From Holtermannia corniformis (taxonomy: Eukaryota; Basidiomycota; Tremellomycetes; Holtermanniales), in contig BCIJ01000027.1 in the NCBI GenBank assembly GCA_001599935.1, positions 150,369-214,368 on the forward strand: 64,000 nucleotides of DNA, given 5' to 3'. Below, one piece after another: positions 1 to 10,914 of this stretch. The notes beneath the pieces were generated by a model. The model was given only the letters and a program-made list of their open reading frames with translations, did not search any database and was not told where the DNA came from. Position numbers and translations under genes: made by a program. The stretch's first letter is position 1, and each line of letters begins with the position of its first letter.

Positions 1-488
1 GCGTATTCCAACACAGTGGACTGCGTGCGCTGTCAACGAGATAAGTTGTCAATAATATTTGATCACCTTGTTCGTACTGTGAGGAATTCATTGGGGAATG
101 GATATGGACAGCCCGCAATATTGGCGTCGAAAGGCCTCTTGATCCTGCAGCCGTGGGGAGCGCGATTGGCTTGTTGCACTCATGACCACGCGCGTTCAAG
201 GGTCATGCCTGAACTATATGTCTGGCTTCCGGTATCTGCTAGCCGGAAGCACATAAGCGGCGGTCGCAACACCACCTGAACCGCAAACAACCATGTGGAG
301 TGTATTGACTGTAACGCTGCAGCCTCAAACCGAGACCATCTACGTGACAGGCGCGATCTTTATGGAGGTCGATGGCAAAAGTGGCTTGGCTCAAGAGTCG
401 CCGGCCGAGTAGCGCGCCAGCGAATAGGCCAAATGTTGCTTTTCGTTTATATGCATTTCTGTTCGACGTTGAACCTCGCGGCAGGTCC
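1..488. other. Left edge, no gene recognised
   Basis: This stretch lies downstream of the decarboxylase stop codon. Short open frames exist on both strands, but none resembles a known domain or joins convincingly to a neighbour through introns. It may hold the end of a gene lying to the left. Confidence 0.4.
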
Positions 489-2506
489 CTAGATCTGCTG
501 AGAGAGTACAACGTTCCCTTCCTCCTCTACGATGCCCCACACAGCTTCAACATGGCTCCACTCGGTACTCACACCGCCAGTGGCAAGTCGGATACAGAAG
601 ATGCCACCATCTTGGCCATCAGAGCTGACAAGTACGGTTTGCGTCAAGAACGCATCGGATCTTGTGGAAAGGCGCTGATGCAGCGCTTGGTTGAGCTGGT
701 TGGTTTGGGCATGGGATAGCCCTGGTTGTGGTTTCAGTCGGAAGACGGCGAGAGAGAGCGAGCGCGCAGTGACGAGCTCAAAGTTTGTCGACGCCTGGAT
801 GACTTCCGCCAGGCGTGTAGTCTGATCGATGCCCTGTGACTGTGTTAGTGACATCTCATTGATGGTGAATAGGACATACCCTCCGCAGATGCGCCTGAAG
901 ACCCTCGACGCCATAGCTTTTGAGCACAAACCACAGCTGCAAGCTCCGGAACCGTCTGCCCAGAGCCAGCTGCCAGTTGCGATAATCGATGACCGTGCCT
1001 GCCGGGTCATCAACCTCTGCGTCGACCACATGATGGCAACGGACCCTCGTCACCCTCCTTGGTGCGCAAGAATGCCGGCGTGACGTCCAGTGCCGACGTC
1101 AAGTCTTTGCGCTCACGCACATACAGTAGCGAGCAATCAAAGTTGGTCAAACCCCACTTGTGCATGTTGGTACAGAACGAGTCTGCGTAGGTGTTGATCT
1201 CGTCGAGGCGGAGGTAAGTGCGTTGCTCAGGCAGGGCGAGGGCGACACCGGCCCACTGCGTTTGCATCAGCAGAGCTTCGGTGACAGCGGGCTGACCTAC
1301 AGCAGAGTCGATGTGTAGGAATGCAGTGGGAACGGCTTTGACTGTGTACGGTCAGCTCCAAGCCCAGTGCTAGCCTGCTGATAAGACACGGACCTGCTTG
1401 GCCGATCTCCGCGATCCTGTCAACGGCGCCAGAGGATGTCGTGCCAACCGTGGCGACTGCGGCCGGTCATCCCTGTAACCTCCCAGCAGGTGGTATACTC
1501 ACTGATCAAGAAGGGGACGAGACCTTGCGCGCAGTCATCGGCCATTGCCCGCTCGACCGTCTCTCCTCGGAGCGCATAGCCATCCGCTGCTGTGACCGGC
1601 AGCGCTCGGAACTTGAGACCCAGCAGCAAAGCAGCCTGCGAGACGCGTCAGGCATCATCTCTTTCACGAAGGATCACGTACCTTTGCCCCCAGGCTGTGC
1701 GTTTGGGTCGAGCCATACATGACGAGCTTTTGACCCCACTTTTCCCGCACGTCGACCGGGATGTCGGTCCCAGGGATCCCCTCTGCACCTGCCGCGACGA
1801 GATCTTCATGCTCTGTCTGGGTCGCCAGCACGCGTAGTGCGCGTTCACGAGCGGCAATAGCTGCCGTCAGTGCCGAGTCGGAGGCCGAGCCCATGATGAC
1901 GCCACCGCCGGCTTTGCTCGAGAGGTGAAAGACGGGATCAAGGCCGAGGATCTTGGCTGTCCAGTCCATCGTGACTTGCTCAAGCTCGGTGCATGCTGGT
2001 GAGCACAGCCACTGCGGTTGTCAGTTGAGTTGGAGACACCGAGGCGGCGCGTACGTTGAAGCCTGGGTTGCTCACGCTCGCTGAATACAAGCTCGCGAGG
2101 ATACTCTCGAAAGTTGCATTGGCGGGAAAGTAGGCAAAGAATGAAGGGTGCTGCCAGTGTGTGATGCCTACCATGTCAGCGTGATGGATCGCAATCGATC
2201 AATCGAGCTCACCTGGCAAGATGTGCTTGTGAAAGTCTTCCCCCAGGAGCGCACCCCCTTCACCCTTGACTGGCGCCGAAGTGGGCAGTGATTCTACCAG
2301 ATAGCCTGGCTTGACCTCAGGTTTGACGGGGAGCTGGCTGATAGTTTGATAATAGTCGCAGATGCGGTCGATGGCTTCGTGGCCTGAAGCTTGATCAGTA
2401 AGAACACACGATGGGCAAGAGCAGCGCACCAGCCTTGCGGAACCTACCCACGGCCCACGCTCAGAGCCATCCCTGTGCAAACATCAACTCACTGCTCGAT
2501 ATCCAT
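489..2506 (-). CDS. Aromatic-L-amino-acid decarboxylase-like PLP enzyme (group II)
   Basis: Predicted to decarboxylate an aromatic amino acid (DOPA, tyrosine, tryptophan or a relative) with pyridoxal phosphate in the cytosol. The protein is spread over many short exons. The N-terminus reads MDIEQFRKAASGHEAIDR, like the family start, and needs a 14-nt microexon at 2430-2443. It is followed by GITHWQHPSFFAYFPA (about 2110-2175), the cofactor-side ATVGTTSSGAVD (about 1400-1450), and NMHKWGLTNFDCS (about 1150) carrying the PLP lysine. The C-terminal part has FELVTARSLSLAVFRLK and FLTQTVL (489-800). Where the family usually has HVDAAYAGSA, this protein reads HIDSAVGQPA, so the cofactor Asp is kept but the following residues differ and substrate choice may be unusual. 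The family assignment is secure; the substrate is not. Confidence 0.9.
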
Positions 2507-2597
2507 TATTGTTCGAGCTGTGATCGCCAAAGAAGCGCTGCGACGTGACATGTGGACAGCTCGGCCGATCGCGCGTGCCGGCATCACATTATACATT

Positions 2598-4252
2598 TCA
2601 AGTCGTAAATTCATCGACATGCCTAGACGGAGCTCTTGAAGAGTTGGAATAGCCCGGCGTACCGACCGGGATGAAGACTGCAGCGCCTGGCAGTAGCGGT
2701 TTGGCGGCGCGGAATTCGTGCTGCGAGTAGACTTTGCCGGCCCAGGTTGTGGCGGTTGACGAGCTCGAGCTGTGCGTTGAAAGAGGTTGGGAGGTAGGAG
2801 GAGCGGGGAGGGAGGCGGCGAGATCGGGTGCGAGGAGGGCGAGGAGGTCGTTGGGCATTTTGAGAGGTAGCGTGGGGTTGAGACTATGAGGCAGACTTGG
2901 GCGCTGGATCTCGTCTCGGTCTGCTCCGAAGCCAAGTAGGACTGGAACCCACGTCGTGCGCGTTTGTCCAGTCAATGCCGTCAGGAAGGGTAGTGTACCA
3001 CCATCATCGCCTAGGCTGGTTGCTTGCGCGATCACCAGAGTCGTCCTGTCTTCGACCAAGACCCCGACAACGGTCAACACGGTCTGGTCAATGATCTGTG
3101 CCCAGTCTCGCTCGCCCTTTGCGGTGGGCCATTGGCGTATGACATCTGCAACGTCTTTTGCTTCAGACTCGCTCGTGTATGCGCTTGCGAGGAGGGTGAT
3201 GATACCGCGTACAAGCTCAGGGGGCGAGTTGGCGGGCGGGTGCTCGACCGCGTTCAGCGACCGCCCGAGCAGTCGGTTGAGTATACTGACGAGCTGCGAA
3301 GCGATCGAGGGACTAGTCTGCCCAAGCGTCACTAGGGCTTCGATCGCAATCATAATCAGCCTGTCCGGTATGACCCCATCGGGTTTGCCAGCGCCCGGGT
3401 GGTGCACGGCCGTCGTCAAGTACGACTTGACAAGCACGTTTGCAATCTCCCTGTCGACATGATCGGATCGTGACACGAGCGACGTAAGGAGGCCACAGAG
3501 CTCTCTGGTAGCGACTGCGACCTGCCAGCTATGCCAGCCGGACACGTCTGAGGACGCGAGCCGAGTCGTGATCTGTCGTAGGATACCGAGGTTACTCCTG
3601 CCGTTGCCAACTGTCCGACCGTCTTGACCCGTGGGTGCAGAGAGCAATAGCTCTTCGAGAGGTGCACCGCTGTCCATATAGCACCCTGTCGCGAGATGAA
3701 GAGCCAAAGCGAGTGGAGCGGCGTGCGTGCTGTCCCATGACGATAACTCGCATACCTCGGCGAGAACGTGCAGAGCCTCGGAAGGCTGTAACAGTCTGAT
3801 CGGTGGCAGAAGCGGTCCCAGTGATGGGTCGAGGAGGATTTCTGGGAGTGTGAGAAGGTATTGGTGTAGCGAGTGGGGTGTGGACGAGGAAGATGGCAGC
3901 GTTGGGAGCAAGGCCAGGAGGGCGCGTGCATGGACAACGAGATGTTCATACAGCTATGCATTCATTGTCAGTCGTGGTCCAGCAAGTCTCATCCTGCAAA
4001 GAGACTTGCCGAGTCCCAGCCAGCCGGTTGTTGCACGACAAGGACGTCAAGACACTGCACTGCCCGGCCTCGTCGTTCGAGCGTTTCCACCGGATCGACC
4101 ATGAGGCCGAGCAAGGCCTCGCTGGCGTGCGGCTGCGTTCCCGTCCATGTCCAGAGCCAGTCCATGCTACCCGTCGACATTGTCGGTGCGATCCTTTCCC
4201 ACTCGACAATGGTCGTATGAAAAGTCGAGTGGATCGTGATCGGGATGGACAA
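2598..4252 (-). CDS. Uncharacterised alpha-helical protein, about 540 aa
   Basis: I do not recognise the family. A long exon (2598 to about 3940) encodes Leu/Ala-rich helical stretches, for example ATRELCGLLTSLVSR and IAIEALVTLGQTSPS. These suggest an ARM/HEAT-like or other helical scaffold. They are followed by a Ser-rich linker and a tail ending RHVDEFTT. An upstream exon (about 3990-4252) starts MSIPITIHSTFHTTIVEWER and likely supplies the N-terminus. The acceptor gcatag near 3953 restores LYEHLVVHARALLALL, but I could not place a canonical donor, so that junction is uncertain. The gene lies between two minus-strand enzyme genes, and its stop is only about 90 bp from the decarboxylase start. 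Confidence 0.5.
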
Positions 4253-4359
4253 TGCTCTTCAGGCACGACTTCAAAGTCGATACAGGATCCATGCAAGATG
4301 CATCATGACGGCGCTCAGCTAGAGACGTCGTCGACTATCTATACGATATCACTCTGGCC

Positions 4360-5604
4360 CTACACCGCCCGGTTCGGTGCGAGCCCCCATTCGGCACAGT
4401 CAAACTGTTCCAGACTGCGCAGGATCTGCTTTGAGCCATATGTGTTGTCCGGGTCGAGCTTGAGCAGCTCGGCGTCTGGGATCCAGATGACTGTTACGAG
4501 TCAGTCCTGGACCATGCTCATGACGGATGACGATTGCTAGCGGTCAAGCGGGGTGAAGAGCACTGACCGTTCATACCGGCTCTGACGCCTGCCTCGACGC
4601 CCTGTCCGCTTGTCAGCACTATGCACGAGTTCAGGCGCACGATAGCACGAACCGGTCGCGCGTCCTCAAAGACAATCCCCTTGGCCCTCTCGGCCCTCTC
4701 TTCGTCCGACGCCGGCTCCTCGGCATCACCGACCGCGCGCCCGAGGGAGCGCGCAGCGGCAAGAAAGATGTCAGGGCATGGTTTCCCGCGTCCAGGCTTG
4801 ACTTGGTCCGAATCGGCCGTCAGGATCGAATCAACGGGAAAGTGGTCAAACATGTGCGGCAGGTGCGACTGGCGGTCGGTATGATTATGATGAGCGAGTG
4901 CGGTCACTGGGATCCAACGTACCGTCTTGAGCTTCAAGTTTGCCAGGTTGGACCCTGTCGCGAGCGCGATTGGGACACCGGCGTGTTTCTGCATAATGAA
5001 GGGTGTTGGTGAGTTTGCTGATATGTGCGTAGAGACGCACCAGGTGCTGCACGAGCGCAACGGCACCCGCCATCGGTTCCACCACACGGAACCGAGCGTC
5101 CTGCATCGCCTCGCGTTCTCGCAGGTACTCGTCGACGGTCAACTTGTCCTCGAGACCGGGAAAAGCGTCGATCATGTATTGCCCGGCTGCTTCACGGGCT
5201 GCGCGATGGTGTTAGGTCGGGTGGAGTGTGCTCGACTCACTTTTGCCCATGACGCCGGCTTTGATCTCCCTGTGTCAGAATCAAGTGAGCAGAGTGGGGT
5301 GCACAGTGTGGTGGGACACTGCGCACCAGGTCATGGTCAGTCCGTAGCGAGCCAAGATCTCGTCTGTGCGGTCCGTCAGCGTATGACTCCGAGTCCCATC
5401 TCGTGCGCACTGGTCACGTCAGTGTAGATTCGCTGGACAGTGTGTCAGCATGGGCATCCTCTTGCACAGCGTCAGCAGCACCCACTTCCGAGTCGCTATC
5501 GGCCGTGTCAGCACTGAGCATCCCACTAGCAACGGTAATCACATCAACAGGCCGTCCATGTCAAAGATGGCATACTCGATCTGTGGCCTTGGTGTGGATG
5601 TCAT
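4360..5604 (-). CDS. HAD-superfamily phosphatase, pseudouridine-5'-phosphatase/HDHD1-like
   Basis: A cytosolic phosphatase of the HDHD1/GS1/Gpp type, acting on a small phosphorylated metabolite such as pseudouridine 5'-phosphate or a sugar phosphate. The N-terminal exon gives MTSTPRPQIEYAIFDMDGLL, with nucleophile Asp15 and general acid Asp17 in DxDG. The cap region includes YLREREAMQDARFRVVEPM. Motif II follows in GVPIALATGS, then the loop FDHFPVDSILTADSDQVKPG and KPCPDIFLAAARSLG with the conserved Lys. GIVFEDA with GVEAGVRAGM is the Mg-binding motif. The C-terminus WGLAPNRAV ends at 4360. Several short introns interrupt the gene. Start chosen because the ATG directly precedes the HAD strand. 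The exact substrate cannot be read from sequence. Confidence 0.85.
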
Positions 5605-5753
5605 TGCGAGCGCGAGAGTGACTGTAGACGTGTCCGCAGCAGAGTAGAGGTCGATGGAGCACTGCAGGACGAGTGCAGGGCGTGTCCCCCCACTTTGTGC
5701 ATCCTCAGCCTTCTCCTCCTGTCATCTCGGCGTCTCCATCGCAAGAGGGTACC

Positions 5754-7101
5754 ATGCTGCTCTCTACCATCCTCACCGCCTGCGCGCTCCCACTCGCCAT
5801 CGCCAGCCGGTCCGTCCAGGTCCACCTGTTCCCAGCGCCGCAAGCCGTCTCGAGCTCGCACCACGCACCGACACTGACCCCGGCAGAGGCAAAGGCCGTG
5901 TTCGCTCACCATCTCGGGACAGCGGATCAGTTCGAGGAGCTGCCGGATGGGCGGCCGGACGGGACGTGGGCGCATCTGGTCGCGTTGATCGAGGGCCAGG
6001 CGAGCAAGGACAAGAGCAGGGTCGTGATCATCGAGGGCAATGTGCTGCCTCAGGGTATGTCTGGGCTGTCAGATGCTGAAGAAGCGTATGCGAGATATGG
6101 CATACGCTCCATCGCGCACCCAAGCAGCCGACTGATGATCGCATAGACGTCCTACCCCTCGCCGTCTCGCAACCGACCTTTTACCTGCCCGCCAGCACCG
6201 AGACCGAGTCCCTGCTGGCACCCTACGTCTCGCGCGCCAAGTCCCTGCTGCAAGACACCCTGGCCTCACTCCCGCCGCTCCCAAAGATGTTCAAAGACGT
6301 CTTTGACATGACCGCCAGCAGTACGTCCCCCTTTGTCCTGATCAGTCGCCAGCCTGACATCCTACAGAAGCGTCCGAGACGCTCTCGCATGAACTCTCGG
6401 CCCTCATCTCGTTCGCAGAGTCCCTGCCTTGGCTCACCGAGCTCTTGCACCAATCGCATACGTGGGAGGCGATCCGAATCTCGGCGCTTGCAGACGTCGA
6501 TAGGGATTCACAAGTGTACGAGACGGGTGCCGCTGGTGTCCGCGCCGGTCTCGAGGCGGTACGTTTCATCCTCCCATGTAGTGTACTGACGCCGTGGGTC
6601 AGATGACAGTCCCTGGTCAACCGTCCCTGCTCGTGATCCTCACACCAGCCAGCGGAGCCTACAGCCCCAAGAAGCACTATACCACTCGCTCTCTCGTTCA
6701 GCCTCTCCTCGCAAAGAACAAGACGGCCGAGGTATCAACATGCTACGCCTCCAATGCGACCTGCTCAAACTCGACTTCATGCTCGGGCCACGGCGCGTGT
6801 GCACTGACGAGCACAAAGGCCGATGGCGCTGAATGCTGGGCTTGCCGCTGTGCGAGCGGGTACGCCGGTATCGAGTGCCAAAAGGTCGACTACACTTTGT
6901 GAGTGGCCAACATGGCTATGTCAGTTCGCACAGCACAAGTGCTAACGCTCCCTCTCTAGCCAATTCGTCATCCTCGTCTTCTCCGTCCTCCTCCTTCTTG
7001 GCCTCGTCGTGGGCTCCATCACTCTGTTGTTCTCGGTCGGTGACTCGCCGTTGCCATCGACGCTCACGCTCAGCCTCGGGGGTGGAAGCAAGCGTGATTA
7101 G
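5754..7101 (+). CDS. Secretory-pathway type I membrane protein with DUF3844 (Vps3844-like) domain
   Basis: The chosen ATG begins an evident signal peptide (MLLSTILTACALPLAIAS). A luminal region follows, interrupted by short introns. The C-terminal part has an EGF-like cysteine cluster (CYASNATCSNSTSCSGHG, then WACRC and GIECQK) and one transmembrane helix (FVILVFSVLLLLGLVVGSI). It ends with a short cytosolic tail GGGSKRD. This order (signal peptide, luminal domain, SGHG/CxC motif, helix) is that of fungal DUF3844/Vps3844 proteins of the ER or vacuolar sorting route. N-glycosylation sequons (NAT, NST) are present. Longer upstream in-frame codons exist (ATG at 5673) but would bury the signal peptide. 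The biochemical role is unknown. Confidence 0.85.
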
Positions 7102-7449
7102 GCTGGGTGTGTAGGACGGATGCATTGATTGATGATTGCACGCCGTGGTTCATCGCAACACACATCGAGCAAGCTAGCTTGTCGGCAAAAGACCGCAGCG
7201 GATGCACGGCAGCTCGATACAACACATCAATCAAGGCCCCAACTCAGACACTGGCACCGGCTCCGGCAGCGGCGGCAGCGTGAAGAACGCGCCCAGTGTC
7301 CCTGTCGAAACGCTAGCGTACCCTCTGAGCGATGGTCTGTTCTTCAAACCGTACGACTCACTCTGGCGGGAGCGCGTTGAGCTGACTGATGGTATCTGCA
7401 GCTATGTAGGACGAAGGTTGCTGATAGAGGCTGGGAGCCGTGGCCCCGA

Positions 7450-7957
7450 TCAACGGCGGCAGGGAGAGTGAGGTACTGTATGGTCGCTACGAGGCTCAGT
7501 ACCAAGCCTCAACCTCTTCACACGCACTCGTTCTCTGAGAGACTCGGATGGCGTGCGCTCGGGCAGCAGCGCAGACTGCGCAATGGGATCGTGCAAGTCT
7601 AGCTTTTCGAGCTGGAAGCACGGCCGCTCCGCGCTGGCGCTCGGACAGGCGTCGTTCGAGTTCGGCTCACTCCCCGCAGAACCTTTGGCTAGAGCGGCGT
7701 CGAAGATGATGTCGCGAGCAAGACCCGTCTCGACCAAGTTTGGCAGTACAAACACGGGCGTGATGCTACCGAGCGTCGACCCGCCGTCGGGCCGCTTCCA
7801 TCCGATCAGAGGGTCTTGGACTGGCGCGAACATGCTGTCCGAGCTCAGCCCGAAGTCTGGCAGCATGGCTCAACGAGTCAAACTCGAGCTCGGAGCCACA
7901 CGACGGGGTGCAGGTAGCGTTGGACGGGTGAGCAAGTGATAGCGAGGCGCTAGACAC
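7450..7957 (-). CDS. Possible small hypothetical protein
   Basis: Weak candidate. A 138-codon open frame (7450-7866) has protein-like composition (LPNLVETGLARDIIFDAALA) and can be joined to an upstream exon starting MSSASLSLAHPSNATC. The join uses an intron with donor gtggct and acceptor gccag. No domain is recognised, and the opposite strand is also open, so this may be non-coding. Confidence 0.25.
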
Positions 7958-8719
7958 TTGCTAGCCCCCTGCCTCTGGCAGTTTCGCCCAAAGGACGGCT
8001 TCCAGCTTGGCTCAATCGTCTTTTCGCCATCATCGAAGGCGGCTGCAAGCTCAGAGGTTCACACTCCATCCTTCCGTTCTTCCTCCTCTTCCCTTTTGTC
8101 GTCTACGAGGAGCCACGTCCAACGTCGTACATCACGTGTCTGCCAGTATAGCAGTATTTGGTTCCTGCTATCCAGGCGGTCCGGTTACAGTCGGTAATAA
8201 AAGTTTTGGTGCACAGCGTCTCGACTGCCTGCCTCGCGCTTCGGCGCTGACCTGCGTCGTTGAAATCTTTTAGATAGAACAGCAGAGCAAAAGCGTGACG
8301 AGCTGTGCACTTGGAGCCGTCCCTCTGTCAGCGTGTAAGCATGATCTCACCTGCCCGCCGAAAGCCGCCTGCTTGCGTAGGCCATGGCACCCTCGTCCGC
8401 TTGGCGCGATCGAAAATACCGTGAAAAGCCCTGAACCCCGCTCAAGAAGCGCGCGGCCGGATCAAGTTGCCAAAACTGGCTCATCGTTCGAAATCATCCC
8501 CCTGGACCTAAGCGAAGCGCAAGCAGAGGCCCCTCGACACGGCCGTCCGCTTGCACGCTGATTCGAAAATTTCGTACCGGGGCGGCATGGTCAGCTGGCG
8601 GAGGGCGATGGGAAATGTGATCCAGTCAGCATTGGCCATTACATTGCAGGTACAGGGCTCCACCCGGTTACAGGTCTTATAACGCACGGCTTAGCGCTCG
8701 AAACTCGGCACCGTGCACA
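7958..8719. other. Intergenic, upstream of amino-acid permease
   Basis: No gene recognised. It includes the promoter of the downstream permease. Short frames on the plus strand lack any family signature. Confidence 0.5.
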
Positions 8720-10559
8720 ATGTCGACTATGCACTCTGCGTCGCAAGCGTACCCCGAGATCATGCAGGAGAAGCCTAGGGTCGGCTCGGACAAGGGTGAA
8801 GACGACAGCTTGCAGGTTGTCATCCCTGGTGAGGCTGGACCCGACTTTGGCGTCGATGCCTGGGAGGCTCAGCGTCTTGAAAAGGCAGAGGACTATGTCG
8901 AGTTCCGTACGCTCGGCTGGGTTCAAGCTGGCTGGGTCTCGCTCGCCGAGGTGCGTCGTATCCAACCTCGTCTGCTCGGTCGCTCATCGATCATAGAACA
9001 TTGCCATGGGTCTCCTCTCCTTTCCTTCCATCTTTCAGCGCTTGGGCATGGTCGGCGGCGTGATTGCTACCCTCGTCCTCGCCGCGCTCTCCTACGTGAC
9101 CGGTTGGATCATGGTCGACTTCAAGATGCGCTACCCCGGTGTCATGAACTATGCCGACGCCGGTACCGTCATGTTTGGCAAGCGCGGTGGACAGATCCTC
9201 GGTGTAGGCATGTTCCTCAAGGTGAGCGCATTCTGTTGGGTGCACCCACCGTCGCTGACGAAGCCTGCGCAGAGCATCGGTCTTGGCGCGAGCCACATTC
9301 TTGGTGGTCAGATCGCCTTGACGAGCATTAGCTCCAATGCCGTGTGCAAGATTGCATTCGCTGTCATGGTCGCCGTCGCCTCGGTCATTGTCAGTCACCA
9401 TCACGTCGTCGCCTCGTCACCATGCTAACCACTCGCAGCTCTCGATCCCTCGTCACTTTGGCCAGCTCACCGTGCTCTCCATGGTCTCGGTCACCTGCAT
9501 CCTCACAGCCTCGTTCATCACCGTCGTCGCGACCGGTGTCCAAGACGACAGCTTTTTAATCAAGAACGGCGTCCCGCCCACTTGGAGCGCAGGCAACAAG
9601 AACGCCAACCTCGCAGACGTCATTGGCGCCATTACCAACATTTGCTTCACCTATGGCGGCAACATGGCCGTGTTCTCGTTCATCACCGAGATGCGCCGCC
9701 CGCAAGACTTTAAAAAGTCGTTTGTCATTGTCCAGGCCGGTGGCGCGGCCGTGTACGTGCTCGTCGGTGCTCTGATCTACTCGTTCGGCGGTCAGGTGCG
9801 TATTCGTGTGACCACGGTGCGAGTGGTTGACGGTACCAGTACGTGACTTCGCCTGCTTTGACCATGACGCACAAGCCTGTGCGCATCACCGCATACGCGT
9901 TCGGTCTCGTCACCATCATCATCTCGGGTGTCGTTGCTGTCAACGTCGGCGCAAAGTATGCGTACATGACCCTGTTCAGGTCGTCGCCGATTCTAACTTC
10001 CAAGTACGTAGGCTCGTGTTCGAGCATGACCCCAAGCTGATCTCACGCAGCTCATGGAAGGCTCGCGGCTACTGGATCGCTATCGTGGCCTTCATGTGGG
10101 CCATCGGCTTCATCGTCGCCGAGCTCATCCCTGTGAGTCGAGATGACCTAGCAACGATACGACTCTGACCCTTTGCAGTTCTTCAACCAACTGCTTACAA
10201 TCATCTCGTCGCTCTTCTCGACCTGGTTCTCGTTTGGTCTCGGCGGCTTCCTCTGGTTCCACCTTGCGGCCAAGCAGAGTGCCCACCCGTGGTATTCGAT
10301 CAAGACTTACACCGAAGCCCCTGGCGCTTGGTGCTTCCTGCCCGTTTCCGTCGTCTGCGTGCGTCTGCCGTCTAGCATATCTGCCTGCCAGGTGATTGAC
10401 AGGACACAGGTCATCCTCAGCGTCGCCATCACCCCACTCGGCATCTACAGTGCCGCGATTGGCATTGCCGATGGTGTACGTTGCCTTGCTCTCCCGACGC
10501 GCGCGGCTGACACCCCGCAGTACCGCAACGGCACCTTCCACCACCCCTTCAGCTGCTAG
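8720..10559 (+). CDS. AAAP-family amino-acid permease (MTR/AVT-like)
   Basis: A plasma-membrane or vacuolar proton-coupled amino-acid transporter. The hydrophilic N-terminus (MSTMHSASQAYPEIMQEK) is followed by exons carrying about eleven membrane helices. The first is typical of the family (NIAMGLLSFPSIFQRLGMVG), followed by GGVIATLVLAALSYVTGWIM, SIGLGASHILGGQIALTS and ITNICFTYGGNMAVFSFITE. The TYGGN segment with EMRRPQDFKKS is characteristic of fungal MTR-type permeases. Later helices include VQAGGAAVYVLVGALIYSFG, TAYAFGLVTIIISGVVAV and a tail YRNGTFHHPFSC. About eight short introns separate exons at helix boundaries. Substrate specificity cannot be deduced. It lies head-to-tail with the lysine-catabolic LKR/SDH gene, so a link to amino-acid uptake is possible. 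Confidence 0.9.
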
Positions 10560-10914
10560 ACTACAGCATAGACTTCGCATAGCATCGGATCCCAGACTCG
10601 GCATGGTTATTGTGGACTTGTAGCAACATGCAGAGAGAATTGTCAACGTTGTGCCCCGGGTGGTCTTGATCCGGCCGGTGCAAGTCACGTTTCGCTTCCT
10701 TTCATGTGTGAGCACGCTCGGCTTGTCCGCTTCACAGCCGTGTACATGTGAGCAGCGCGCCCGAGCTGTAGCAACGGCGTCGACAGTGCATCCACCCTAA
10801 CACTTGCCTAAAGTCAGATAGACCTTGCAAGAAACTATCAGCAATTGCGAGCGCGTTGAAACGTCCCCTGTATCGCCCACGCCACCAGGTCATGCTTGAG
10901 GCAACCCTATCGTT
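10560..10914. other. Intergenic, promoter of LKR/SDH
   Basis: About 355 bp with no recognisable gene. It holds the permease 3' end and the promoter of the downstream bifunctional enzyme. No clear regulatory motif was seen. Confidence 0.5.

Noticed and set aside
8720..9331. Plus-strand frame read through the first permease intron
   Set aside because: Only the first about 77 residues are real; the remainder crosses the intron into a wrong frame.
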